Shown here: positions 7,759 through 16,432 of the stretch, piece after piece
How positions within the stretch are numbered: the stretch's first letter is position 1
How the letters are laid out: each line of letters begins with the position of its first letter
Assembly (NCBI GenBank): GCA_902491625.1
Contig: CABUIO010000004.1
Coordinates: 1 to 64,000, forward strand
DNA: 64,000 bases
From: an uncultured Porphyromonadaceae bacterium
Lineage (GTDB): Bacteria; Bacteroidota; Bacteroidia; Bacteroidales; Muribaculaceae
Reading direction: 5' to 3'
The notes under the pieces: generated by a model
What the model was told of the DNA's origin: nothing
Databases searched by the model: none
What the model saw: only the letters and a program-made list of their open reading frames with translations
Translations under genes and position numbers: made by a program

Positions 7759-8091
7759 AGACCCCATCCCACAAATAATGTTAACGCAGGGGCGGGGGAT
7801 TTTCGAGGAAATTCCGTAAGTTGAAGAGGGAACGATGCGGGCATCGTGACCGATGAGACTTGACGGAATTTGCCGAAAAGACACCGGAACGGGGTGGAGA
7901 TAAGAAGACTTGTTAAACAAATTCACAAATCGACCTTGAAGAATCCACAAACAGTGTGCAATGCATCGCATCCTTTGATGCTTTTTACCCTTTGGTTCAG
8001 TCACATAGCCCGCTATGCTCCTGAACCTGCATGGCAAAAATCATCTAAAGCCTGCGACCCCTGCATTGACATTTTTTGCGGGATGGGGTCT
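7759..8091 (+). mobile_element. 333-bp MITE-like element with 34-bp terminal inverted repeats, copy 1
   Basis: The ends AGACCCCATCCC (7759 onward) and GGGATGGGGTCT (to 8091) open imperfect terminal inverted repeats of about 34 bp. Pairing one end with the other gives three mismatches and one G-T pair. The dinucleotide TA flanks both sides, which would fit a TA target duplication of IS630/mariner type or simply a longer repeat. A 334-bp second copy lies at 40261-40594. No protein-coding capacity is conserved between copies. Internal hairpins are at 7809-7871, 7968-7981 (GCATC-CTTT-GATGC then five T's) and 7994-8027 (GGTTCAG with CTGAACC). The right end is 5 bp from the ATG of the flippase gene. 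I do not recognise the family. Confidence 0.65.
7809..7871 (+). ncRNA. Conserved two-helix structure inside element copy 1
   Basis: AAATTCCGTAAGT (7809-7821) pairs with ACTTGACGGAATTT (7858-7871) over 13 bp with one bulged G. It encloses a hairpin ACGATG (7832-7837), loop CGGG, CATCGT (7842-7847). The same structure is kept in copy 2 by compensatory changes, so pairing itself appears to be under selection. Whether it acts as RNA or as DNA is not known. Confidence 0.45.
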
Positions 8092-8095
8092 TAAG

Positions 8096-9619
8096 ATGGG
8101 AGCTGACTCTGACAATAAACGAATAGCGAAGAATTCGGTTTTTCTCTATCTGCGCATGTTGTTTGTGATGTGCGTGGCGTTCTATGTCTCGCGTATTGTC
8201 CTTGAGGCGCTCGGAGTCGTGGACTTCGGTATCTATAATGTGGTCGGCGGTCTCTCTACGGCTCTTGTCTTTTTTTCCTCGTCGCTTACAGGCACGACGC
8301 AGCGTTTCCTCAACGTGGAGCTTGGACGCGACAATGAGGAACGGACGTGCAAGGTGTTCAACATCAGCCTCCAGCTTTTCAGCGCCATAGCTATCGTCGT
8401 GCTGATTGTCGGCGCCACATTCGGCCGATGGTTCGTGGCTGAGAAGCTTAACATTCCCGCGTCACAGCGTGATGCGGCCGAGATGGTGCTTTACGCCACT
8501 ACAATATCACTTTCCGCCACGTTTGTCTTTTCGGTCTACGAGTCGGTGCTGATAGCGCGTGAGAACATGAAGCTTTATGCCTACCTCGGCATCGTCGACG
8601 GACTTGCCAAACTCGGTGTCGCATTCATCATCACGCGTGTCCCTCATAGGCTTGAAACCTACGCATGGCTGCTTGCCGCTGTTCAGATATTCCCGAAACT
8701 TGTCATGGCGGTATATTGCAGGAGAAAGTATCCGGAAGTGCGCCATCATTGGGTGTGGGATCCGAAACTTGTCAAGGAGTTTCTCGGTTTCAGCGGATGG
8801 TATATCTACGGCTCTTCTATCTGGATGATAAACGAGGAGGGTATCAATGTGATTCTGAATCTATTCTTCGGCCCTGTCGTCAATGCGGCACGCGGTGTGG
8901 CATGGCAGGTCAACAATGCCGTGAGCAATTTCGCCAACAATTTCTTCATGGCAGTAAGACCGCAGATCATAAAGCGCTATGCCGCCGGGGAGAAAGAGTC
9001 GTTGCAGACATTGATTTTCTGTTCGACACGCCTGTCCTGGTATCTCTTCTGGATCTTCATCCTTCCGTTGTCGCTTAGGATCGGCTATGTGCTCGGGCTG
9101 TGGCTTGCCGATGTGCCCGATTACGCTTCGGTTTTTGTCTGCTGGACACTGATCTACACTATGGTCAACTCGCTCAACAATCCTATATGGACCGCCATGT
9201 CCGCCACCGGCAATCTGCGGCGTTCCGTTATCATCGGCAGCAATATGTTTCTGCTTGCGTTTCCGCTGAGTTATCTGGCGCTCCGGCTCCATGCTCCGGC
9301 ATGGTGCGTCTATCCTTTGCTCTGTCTTGGTCGGCTCGCATTCCTTTTCAATACGATAAGCAATTTCTCCGCATACTCTGATGTGACCATCCGTATGTAT
9401 TTGCGCAAGGTCTTCGCGCCGATACTTACAGTTTCGGCCGTGACAGCTGTCCTGTCGGTGTTGCTCAACTGGATCATTCCGGTGAATTTCCCCGGACTGA
9501 TCGCATTCTCTGTCGGCTCCGGCACGATAACAGCATTTGTGGTGTATAGATTCGGAATCACGGAGACGGAGAGAGCTATGGTGCTCTCTATGATAAAAAA
9601 GATTACACACAGACAATGA
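8096..9619 (+). CDS. Polysaccharide flippase-like membrane protein (MOP superfamily)
   Basis: A 507-residue integral membrane protein with about 12-14 hydrophobic segments, resembling Wzx-type oligosaccharide flippases. The early segment VSRIVLEALGVVDFGIYNVVGG and an NNPIWTAMSATGN stretch are typical of the Bacteroidetes branch of this family. It would move lipid-linked oligosaccharide across the inner membrane. I use the ATG at 8096 rather than an in-frame ATG at 8015, because the latter lies inside the repeat element. The next gene overlaps by 4 bp (9616-9619), so flippase and acyltransferase are coupled. Confidence 0.82.
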   Translation: MGADSDNKRIAKNSVFLYLRMLFVMCVAFYVSRIVLEALGVVDFGIYNVVGGLSTALVFFSSSLTGTTQRFLNVELGRDNEERTCKVFNISLQLFSAIAIVVLIVGATFGRWFVAEKLNIPASQRDAAEMVLYATTISLSATFVFSVYESVLIARENMKLYAYLGIVDGLAKLGVAFIITRVPHRLETYAWLLAAVQIFPKLVMAVYCRRKYPEVRHHWVWDPKLVKEFLGFSGWYIYGSSIWMINEEGINVILNLFFGPVVNAARGVAWQVNNAVSNFANNFFMAVRPQIIKRYAAGEKESLQTLIFCSTRLSWYLFWIFILPLSLRIGYVLGLWLADVPDYASVFVCWTLIYTMVNSLNNPIWTAMSATGNLRRSVIIGSNMFLLAFPLSYLALRLHAPAWCVYPLLCLGRLAFLFNTISNFSAYSDVTIRMYLRKVFAPILTVSAVTAVLSVLLNWIIPVNFPGLIAFSVGSGTITAFVVYRFGITETERAMVLSMIKKITHRQ

Positions 9620-10428
9620 ACATAAGAAAGAAAATAAACCGGGCCTTTGAGTTGTGCGAAAAGTTTTTCTCGCTCAACTGGTTCAATCCGTTTGCGACAC
9701 TATATCTGAATCTACGTTGTCTGCCACTCGGAGATGCGCTGCGATTTCCGGTGTGGGTGTTCGGACGTCCCAGGCTGATGAATCTCTGTGGCCGCATAGA
9801 GATAAAAGGTGAAGTGAAAAGCGGACTTGTATGGTTCAACCACGTTATTATAGGCTCTCCTTCCAACATGGGCGCGCAGTCGGAGCTTAATGTCGCCGGT
9901 ACCCTGATTTTCCACGGCAAAGCGAGGATCCGTACCGGATGTAGAATCGTAGTCGACGGTGGTGCAGTTCTTGAATTTGGGAAAGGCCTGATTATGGGCG
10001 ATTTTATCAATATCGGCTGTGCAAAGTCAATCCGCATTGGAGACTACGCGAGAATGGCTCATCGCTCTCAGATTTTTGACACCAATTATCATTATGTCGC
10101 AAATTTCAACAAAGGAATCGTTCCTCCGGTCTCGCGCCCAGTGGTCATAGGCAATGACTGCTGGATCTGCAACACGACTGCCATCACGGCAGGGGCTGTG
10201 ATTCCCTCTGACACGATTGTGTCCAGCAACAGCCTTGTCAACAAGGATTTCTCATCAATCCCGCAATATTCCATCATCGGCGGATGTCCGGCGAAACTAA
10301 TTGCTTCGGGATTCAGGCTCGTCAACAAACTCTCCAAGGAAAGGGAAATTACTGCGTTCTACAACGAACATTCCGGCGAGCTTTACACAATCCCTGAAGA
10401 TCTCAAGGAATCCGAATGGTTTGACTGA
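9616..10428 (+). CDS. Hexapeptide-repeat acyltransferase
   Basis: A 270-residue protein with a left-handed beta-helix formed by hexapeptide repeats from about residue 70 to 220. Examples are MGDFINIGCAKSIRIGDY and VVIGNDCWICNTTAITAGAVIPS. The pattern is that of LbxH O-acetyltransferases (WbbJ/NodL-like), which transfer an acetyl or similar group to a sugar. The N-terminal 60 residues are amphipathic and may sit at the membrane. It overlaps the flippase gene by 4 bp and precedes a glycosyltransferase, so it probably decorates a surface glycan. The acceptor is unknown. Confidence 0.78.
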   Translation: MNIRKKINRAFELCEKFFSLNWFNPFATLYLNLRCLPLGDALRFPVWVFGRPRLMNLCGRIEIKGEVKSGLVWFNHVIIGSPSNMGAQSELNVAGTLIFHGKARIRTGCRIVVDGGAVLEFGKGLIMGDFINIGCAKSIRIGDYARMAHRSQIFDTNYHYVANFNKGIVPPVSRPVVIGNDCWICNTTAITAGAVIPSDTIVSSNSLVNKDFSSIPQYSIIGGCPAKLIASGFRLVNKLSKEREITAFYNEHSGELYTIPEDLKESEWFD

Positions 10429-10451
10429 ATTTCAATTGCTTTCGGAAAAAG

Positions 10452-11528
10452 ATGAAGCCGGTCATAGTTTTTGACAATATCGTCTACTCTTTGCAGAAGT
10501 CCGGAGGAATTTCCGCTTTCTGGAGCAATCTGACGAAAAGGGTAGAGGTTTCGGGCCTTTTCGATTGCCGCTATGTGGAATATCCCGGCGCTTCCGACAA
10601 CATATTCAGGCGCGAGCTGGAGATCCCACTCGAAAGAATAGTTCGCGGACGTCATCTGCCTTTCGGAGTCGAGAGAATTCTTGAACCGCTGCTTCCTCCT
10701 GACATTCTCAAACGTCCTTTCCTGTTCCATTCGTCCTATTACCGCACTTTCACCCACCGCAATGCCCTCAATGTCGTGACATTCCATGACCTCACGCATG
10801 AGCATGGCGGCGACGGTAATTTTTTGACGCGTCCCTTGATGCGGCGACAGCATGAGAACGCCATCAGGAATAGCCGCCACATTGTCTGTGTCAGTCATTG
10901 CACTCTCGAAGATGTGAAGGCTACTTTTCCCAAGTATGCCGACACACCTATGAGTGTGGCCTATAATGCTCCTGTCAATCACGAAGATAAAGGTATGGAA
11001 AACATTCCGGTTGGCGACTATCTGCTATTCGTAGGCGCGAGAGATGACTATAAGAACTTTAGATTCGCGGTGGCACTTGCGGCGCGATGCGCGATGAAAC
11101 TGCGAGTGGCCGGAGCGCCGCTGACGTCAGCCGAAAGGCGGATGATTGCGGCTCTTGACGCAGATGTCAATCTTCATGTTTTCCCGGACAATGTGGAAAT
11201 GTGTCGCCTTTATCGCGGTGCGAGGGCGTTGGTTTTCATGTCGGAATTTGAAGGCTTCGGTATTCCGATCGCGGAAGCGCAGTCCTTGGGATGTCCGGTG
11301 ATCGGATTGCGTCGGTCCGCTGTTCCGGAGATTGCCGGCGAGGGTGCCATCCTGTTTGACAGTCTTGACATGGAAAAGGTTTGCGAGGCCGTGAAGATAC
11401 TTGCAGATCCGGAGTTTAGAAGCCGCCTGAAGGCATCGGGAAAAGAAAATGTACTACGGTTTGACTGGGACAGAACCGCAGCCCACTACATTGCCGTCTA
11501 TCACAGTCTGCTTACGTCGCGTCGTTAG
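10452..11528 (+). CDS. Glycosyltransferase, GT4-like
   Basis: A 358-residue GT-B-fold enzyme. The N-terminal domain begins VIVFDNIVYSLQKSGGIS, where the glycine-rich GGIS loop is usual in GT4. The C-terminal domain has the E-x7-E nucleotide-sugar motif EGFGIPIAEA and the following GCPVIG loop. The phrase LLFVGARDDYKNF opens the C-terminal Rossmann half. Donor and acceptor are not predictable. It is 24 bp behind the acyltransferase gene and ends tail to tail with the next gene, overlapping by 4 bp. Confidence 0.85.
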   Translation: MKPVIVFDNIVYSLQKSGGISAFWSNLTKRVEVSGLFDCRYVEYPGASDNIFRRELEIPLERIVRGRHLPFGVERILEPLLPPDILKRPFLFHSSYYRTFTHRNALNVVTFHDLTHEHGGDGNFLTRPLMRRQHENAIRNSRHIVCVSHCTLEDVKATFPKYADTPMSVAYNAPVNHEDKGMENIPVGDYLLFVGARDDYKNFRFAVALAARCAMKLRVAGAPLTSAERRMIAALDADVNLHVFPDNVEMCRLYRGARALVFMSEFEGFGIPIAEAQSLGCPVIGLRRSAVPEIAGEGAILFDSLDMEKVCEAVKILADPEFRSRLKASGKENVLRFDWDRTAAHYIAVYHSLLTSRR

Positions 11529-12643
11529 CCTTCGATGGCGCGGTAGACCTTTTCAAGTACTTTGTCTGTCCTGAACTGTTGCGAGGCCTCCAAGGCCTTG
11601 CGCGAAAGTTCCTCAGCCATTTCCTGTGAATTGAGCACTGACTCGATGCCGTCGGCGAGTGCTTCGGGTGTCAGCGCTGTCAGAACTCCCACGCCATCTT
11701 TGAGAAGTTCGCCGGAGCCTGTGATGTGGGTCGATACGATCGGTTTGCCAAGAACCATCGCCTCGCAGACTACCGTAGGATAGCCTTCGGTGTCGGAGGA
11801 CAGTACGAAGATATCGGATGCCGCGATGTAAGGGTAGGGGTTGGGCTGGAATCCGAGAAAACTTACCATATCGTCAATGCCAAGTTTCTTGGCGTATCCT
11901 TTCATCTTTTCTTCAAGATCTCCTGTGCCGAGGATGCGAAGTTCGACATCTGCACCTCGTTCTTTCAGAATCCTGATGGCTTCGAGAAGTCTGTCGTGCC
12001 GTTTCTGCTCTACGATACGTCCCACAGTGCAAATCATTTTTCGTCCGGGTTTGTCGACGGAAAATTCCTTGCTGCGGCGCCGGATTTCCTCTGTCGGGAT
12101 AATATTGTGGATCACCTCCAGCTTATCTTCCGGCACTCCGAATTTGCCGGAGAAGGCATCCAAAGCTCCCTGCGAGACAAACACCACACGATCCATCTTC
12201 CGGTAGTCGTTTGCCTCGTCGCGGTCGTCTGTGTAAAGGTACTTCGTCCAATGTGTGACGGCAAGGTTGATATGTACCCAAGTCACATTTCTCGGAGCCT
12301 TGTCGGCGATGCAGTTGTGGATTTTCAGCGCGGGACCTTCCATGAAGCTGACAATGACATCCCACGACATTCCCTCGGTCGCTTTCCGCGCGTCGCGGCG
12401 GTAAAGCCAGTCCCTTCCGGGAACGAAATGCTCCACAAGGCGGCGAAGTCCGTGAGGTCTGCCGGGATAGAGGAATATCGTTTTCAGATCTTTAGGAAGT
12501 CTGTCGAGATGTGCGCCTATGCGGAAGACAATCAGCAGCGTGATGTCAAAGCGCGTACGGTCAATCTCGCCAAGCAGATCGAGGAGAACCTTCTCGGCGC
12601 CGCCACCGCGCATCGACTCCATGATGATGAGAAGCTTCTTCAT
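11525..12643 (-). CDS. Glycosyltransferase, GT4
   Basis: A 372-residue GT-B enzyme. It has the N-terminal GGGAEKVLLDLL loop, the start of the C-terminal half at KMICTVGRIVEQKRHD, and the E-x7-E block EGYPTVVCEA followed by GKPIVST. It resembles WecG/capsule-type GT4 transferases using a nucleotide-diphosphate sugar. It is convergent with the preceding glycosyltransferase, sharing 4 bp at the stop codons, and starts 6 bp after the metallophosphoesterase gene, with which it forms a minus-strand operon. Confidence 0.88.
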   Translation of the reverse strand: MKKLLIIMESMRGGGAEKVLLDLLGEIDRTRFDITLLIVFRIGAHLDRLPKDLKTIFLYPGRPHGLRRLVEHFVPGRDWLYRRDARKATEGMSWDVIVSFMEGPALKIHNCIADKAPRNVTWVHINLAVTHWTKYLYTDDRDEANDYRKMDRVVFVSQGALDAFSGKFGVPEDKLEVIHNIIPTEEIRRRSKEFSVDKPGRKMICTVGRIVEQKRHDRLLEAIRILKERGADVELRILGTGDLEEKMKGYAKKLGIDDMVSFLGFQPNPYPYIAASDIFVLSSDTEGYPTVVCEAMVLGKPIVSTHITGSGELLKDGVGVLTALTPEALADGIESVLNSQEMAEELSRKALEASQQFRTDKVLEKVYRAIEG

Positions 12644-12648
12644 TTCTG

Positions 12649-13914
12649 TTATCTGTTTGCTTTAGGTGTACCGGACTGTCGGAGTGTAAGTATAGTTACT
12701 TCGGGGAATGCGGTTCCGATGCGCGAAGGCATGGCCACTTCCCCACATCCGATGTTGACATAGAGCTGCGAAAGATGCTCGGATGGTTTGCCGAAACTAT
12801 AGAGGCCGCTCCATTCCGGATAGCGCCATTGCGAGGGTGACCAGCGATGGTCGCCGAGCGAGAACTGACACTGCATGGCATGTGTATGGCCGCTTAGTGT
12901 AAGGTCGATGTCGTGGTTGTAGCGCACGATCTCATGCCAGTGTGCCGGATTGTGAGATAGCAACGCTATGAATGTATTGCTGTTTGACGGCGCGTCGGGT
13001 ACGGCTTTGGCAAGCTCGCCATACTGCTTGAACGGTGGTTCTCCCCAGTTCTCGACGCCGGCCATGATGATGTACTGATCCCCACGACGAATGGTGTCGC
13101 AGGTATTATTAAGCATTTTCCATCCCATAGACTCTTCGATGCGGATCAGTTCGTCGGTGTTGGCTTGATGCTCGGCCTCGGAGGACCAGTTGAAATAGTC
13201 ACCGTAGTCGTGATTGCCGAGGATACTGTAGACGCCGTCGGGAGCTTTCAGGCGTGAGAACACCTTGATAAAGGGGTAGATCTCGGAAGTGCGTCGGCTC
13301 ACGATGTCGCCTGTGAAGACAATCATGTCGGGATGCAGTGCATTGATGCCGTCGACAAGTTCGGCCACGAAGGTCGTGTCGTTGCCCCACGTGTCGACGT
13401 GCGCGTCGCTGAACTGCACGATTCTGTATCCGTCGAAGTTGGAGGGGAGTACCGGCGACTCTATCTCTACTTCCCGGACGTCGATGTGACGTCGTCCGAT
13501 GAGCGCACCCCAGACAAGTGTGAAGACGCATAGAGCTGCAAGGGAGATGCCGAGCCAGCGACGTGTGTCGCGTCTGCGCGATCGCCAGATACATGGAATC
13601 CTGCCGATGGCGCTACCGATGACATAGCCGAGTTTGCCGGCATATACGGTGAGGAAAAGATACAGCATCCACATCACAGGATGCAACGAGCTCCCGTCAC
13701 GCCTCGGCAGCGATATCGTCACTGTGAGGAACGCCAGACAGAACACTGTGAAATAGACCTGAATCCATGGAGCGGAATGCCAGTGAAGCCTGAAGGGCAA
13801 CATCTTGCGGCGCGGTTTGCCGTTGCCTCTGTAGCGGAGGTCGCAGAGTATATACCAGTCGATAGCCAATGCTATCAGGTAGACCACGATGAGTGTGATG
13901 ACAGGCAGACGCAT
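12649..13914 (-). CDS. Membrane-anchored metallophosphoesterase (YkuE/YaeI-like)
   Basis: A 421-residue protein with about four N-terminal hydrophobic segments (residues 1-145) and a C-terminal calcineurin-like phosphoesterase domain. Catalytic motifs are complete: QFSDAHVD, VFTGDIVS, LGNHDYG, LLSHNP and LSGHTHAMQ. Proteins of this layout often act on lipid or glycan phosphates at the outer face of the inner membrane, for example UDP-diacylglucosamine hydrolases or YkuE. The substrate cannot be told here. It precedes a glycosyltransferase and follows the acyltransferase 13933-15105 after 18 bp, suggesting an envelope-lipid operon. Confidence 0.8.
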   Translation of the reverse strand: MRLPVITLIVVYLIALAIDWYILCDLRYRGNGKPRRKMLPFRLHWHSAPWIQVYFTVFCLAFLTVTISLPRRDGSSLHPVMWMLYLFLTVYAGKLGYVIGSAIGRIPCIWRSRRRDTRRWLGISLAALCVFTLVWGALIGRRHIDVREVEIESPVLPSNFDGYRIVQFSDAHVDTWGNDTTFVAELVDGINALHPDMIVFTGDIVSRRTSEIYPFIKVFSRLKAPDGVYSILGNHDYGDYFNWSSEAEHQANTDELIRIEESMGWKMLNNTCDTIRRGDQYIIMAGVENWGEPPFKQYGELAKAVPDAPSNSNTFIALLSHNPAHWHEIVRYNHDIDLTLSGHTHAMQCQFSLGDHRWSPSQWRYPEWSGLYSFGKPSEHLSQLYVNIGCGEVAMPSRIGTAFPEVTILTLRQSGTPKANR

Positions 13915-13932
13915 GGCGGTGATTCCTCGGTT

Positions 13933-15105
13933 TTACTCGGATCCTCCGAGAAGCGCTCTGAGTTTGTTCTTCAGGGGATTGGCATACATTGTAAGGATGA
14001 GTGTGCGCACATACTCGCGTTCCTCGTCCGTCATGTCGTCCACTTCCATACGCTCGATCTGCGACTCGATATATTCCATGAACTGCACGCGCTCCGCTTC
14101 GGTGTATTTGCTTTCGAAGCGTTTTGTGTGTTCAAGCTCGTCAAAGGCCACGTAGTTGATGGCGAACGTCTCGTAGCTTCGGTGAATGGCATTGTCGATG
14201 ATACGGCTCACATAGCGTGCCGAAGTATTGTTGTCGCGGAAATTGCCAATCTCGTCGATTCGGGCGTTGATGCGTGGCGTGAGCTGGAAATGAACCTTCC
14301 CCTTGAATTGCAGCAGCCCTGTCTCCATGCTGAAAAGGTCGTCGCGCTGCGACTTCTTGAAGTGAGGATCACGGCGCTTCATCAGGAACTCCCGGGCCTT
14401 GAGATAGTCGTTGGGATCATACTCGTAGCTGATGCACACCGGCATGATGTTCAGCTCCTTGATACGCTCCATGAAAGTACCCTGACCTCCGAGCGCAAGC
14501 ATCTTCACCAGAGAGTCCTGTGTCGTGTCGCTGCTGTCCTTCGCGCGGCCCTCGCGCTGAGCGATCCAGATGGACTCATGCTTCTCAAGCATGGCATAGC
14601 GGATGTAGGCCGAAAGATGCTTTGCGGCCATAAGGGCCTCGCGCACGCCTGTGTCGCGCTTCACCACGAAACTCTTGTTGAGACGCACAAGGGTCTCGAT
14701 CCATTCCATCGCCAGGAGATTGTTGCCGATAGCCACTTCCGTGGTCGGGAGTCCGTTGCGCAGGAAGGCAAGATTCAGGAACGAGGCGTCGAGCACGATG
14801 TCGCGATGGTTGGTGAGATAAGTGTATGTGCGCGAAGCATTGTAATTCTTTATGCCGCCCATGGTGATTCCTGAAGTGGTGGTCTTTGCTATCATCTCCA
14901 CGAAAGGCATCATCACCATGGTCTGGAAATCATGCTTGTTTGTAATCTGCAACATGTCCTCGATGAGATGCGGCACAGCGTCGGCCGGCATACAATAGCT
15001 GAGGGCATGGAGAAATCCCGGTTCGGCAACAAGTTCCACCACCTTATCGTGGAAGATGTCGTTGTCGTAGGGGCATATATCGGAAAAATCTTGAGTATCA
15101 GTCAT
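13933..15105 (-). CDS. PlsB/PlsC-like glycerophospholipid acyltransferase
   Basis: A 390-residue acyltransferase. The catalytic block is LTNHRDIVLDASF, with H100 and D106 five residues apart rather than the usual four. It is followed by FVVKRDTG (near 147-153), the phosphate-binding WIAQREGRAKD (near 180-190) and a P-containing strand NIMPVCISYEYDP. These are motifs I to IV of the PlsB/PlsC superfamily, which acylate glycerol-3-phosphate or lysophosphatidate. No membrane-spanning helix is obvious. Bacteroidetes carry a paralogous cytosolic-looking family of this kind, which this matches. Confidence 0.78.
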   Translation of the reverse strand: MTDTQDFSDICPYDNDIFHDKVVELVAEPGFLHALSYCMPADAVPHLIEDMLQITNKHDFQTMVMMPFVEMIAKTTTSGITMGGIKNYNASRTYTYLTNHRDIVLDASFLNLAFLRNGLPTTEVAIGNNLLAMEWIETLVRLNKSFVVKRDTGVREALMAAKHLSAYIRYAMLEKHESIWIAQREGRAKDSSDTTQDSLVKMLALGGQGTFMERIKELNIMPVCISYEYDPNDYLKAREFLMKRRDPHFKKSQRDDLFSMETGLLQFKGKVHFQLTPRINARIDEIGNFRDNNTSARYVSRIIDNAIHRSYETFAINYVAFDELEHTKRFESKYTEAERVQFMEYIESQIERMEVDDMTDEEREYVRTLILTMYANPLKNKLRALLGGSE

Positions 15106-15179
15106 GGCTTCGGTTCATTCTGTCAGCTATATAGCGAGAGGCAGCGGATGAAACATTGGGTTGACATTGTCCTGAATTG

Positions 15180-15187
15180 CAAAGTTA
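15180..15187 (-). promoter_or_regulatory. -7 box upstream of the acyltransferase gene
   Basis: TAACTTTG on the minus strand matches TAnnTTTG, about 75 bases before the ATG. I see no TTTG at the expected -33 position. Confidence 0.4.
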
Positions 15188-15241
15188 GCAAAAATCCCCG
15201 ATATGTTCAATCCCGGACACAAAATTTACCGAATCAGTTCT

Positions 15242-16432
15242 TTAAAGATATGTAATTTGCTGAAAGATAGGATTGTATTCGATTCTCTTGTGCAAAATAA
15301 TCGCTCCGATGGCTTCTTCTATCACCCTTAAAGGAACGATAAACCACTCCTTTGGCCGGTGACCGTCCACAGTAACCTGTAATTGGACTGATGCAAAAAG
15401 TTTATGGATAAGAGCCTCAAGAGTCGATGATTTAACATTGTAGACTTTCCATGTCGCAACTACTTCTACATCTGCGCAGAGATATGTCGGCTCGTTCTTT
15501 GCGTTGGCTATACGGCTTTCGACCGAGGTAACGGTAAAGCCGATTTTATACAGATCCTTGATTGCAGCAATTTCGGGACGAATTGATTTTGATCGCAGCA
15601 CATAGATTGTGCCGCTCTCAACGTCTTTTTCGGTAAGCTTGAAGCATTGCTCTAATTCTTTGTCGGACAATTCTGAACAATTCAGAATGCTGTATCCATT
15701 AACGGACAGATTTTTAGTGATGGTACGGAATTTGATGTCAGCCTCGGATCCGTTTTCGTATATGACGCGAGTACGTCCGTCAACTCGTCCATGGATATTT
15801 TTCCCTTCGTTCTCAAATGCCGCGAGATAGCCGATAATGCCATCCTCAACGAAAAACGTGCCGACCTTGAGATTCGGCTCACTGAATTTGACAAGTCGGT
15901 ATTTCCCTGACTTCAATCCTTGCTGAATCTCCTTGAAGCCGTCGGCATATTTGTCGAAGTCCTCGCAGGGACGACGTTTGCCCACATACTCCGCTTCTTT
16001 TCGTGCCTTGAGGCGTTGGCGCATATATTCCGGCACGTCAAAAAGTCCGAGGTCGAAACCATCCTCGATGTCAGCGAGCAAAGGGTCGTTAAGTACAGCC
16101 TCAAGCTGTTCTGCCTCTGTCGGTTCGCGTTTGCCGTCAGCATGAGATTCTTCGGCTGCCTTGGCGAGCTGAGGGAGGATGCCGTATGTGTCATATGGCC
16201 GACAATGCTCTATCTTCTTCTCGCTTTTAATTATGCCGATCCATCTGTGAAAAATTCGGTTTTCTTCCGGACATTCTTCGGGGAGTCGTCCGTAAGCTTT
16301 ATAAAAAACCTCCACTTCCTTAAATAGCGCAATGAGACGGTCGGCCGAGGTCTGACGCTTTTTCGGAGGTTTCACGTCGGCCAGAGCCGGATCGTTGAGC
16401 ACTGCTTCAAGAGCATTCTTGAAATCAAACAT
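15242..16432 (-). CDS. GIY-YIG (T5orf172-type) nuclease, last gene of the restriction-like island
   Basis: A 396-residue protein whose C-terminal third is a GIY-YIG nuclease domain. It shows TIYVLRS (275-281), LYKIGFT (294-300), Arg307 in SRIANAK, a Glu/His helix LEALIHKLF (338-346) and KEWF (361-364). The spacing fits the T5orf172/MUG113 subgroup. The N-terminal half has no recognised domain but carries two near-identical copies of LEAVLNDPxLAD, at 8-19 and 110-121. The gene overlaps the helicase gene by 8 bp, so the two are translationally coupled. In this context it is the likely DNA-cleaving subunit. Domain call is from visible motifs; the role is inferred. Confidence 0.75.
   Translation of the reverse strand: MFDFKNALEAVLNDPALADVKPPKKRQTSADRLIALFKEVEVFYKAYGRLPEECPEENRIFHRWIGIIKSEKKIEHCRPYDTYGILPQLAKAAEESHADGKREPTEAEQLEAVLNDPLLADIEDGFDLGLFDVPEYMRQRLKARKEAEYVGKRRPCEDFDKYADGFKEIQQGLKSGKYRLVKFSEPNLKVGTFFVEDGIIGYLAAFENEGKNIHGRVDGRTRVIYENGSEADIKFRTITKNLSVNGYSILNCSELSDKELEQCFKLTEKDVESGTIYVLRSKSIRPEIAAIKDLYKIGFTVTSVESRIANAKNEPTYLCADVEVVATWKVYNVKSSTLEALIHKLFASVQLQVTVDGHRPKEWFIVPLRVIEEAIGAIILHKRIEYNPIFQQITYL

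Noticed and set aside
7870..8094. An open frame of 74 codons inside repeat element copy 1
   Set aside because: The frame is not kept in copy 2, whereas the base-paired structure is; treated as non-coding.
13681..14874. Long plus-strand open frame of 397 codons opposite the acyltransferase and phosphoesterase genes
   Set aside because: It is antisense to genes with clear catalytic motifs and its translation shows no family features.
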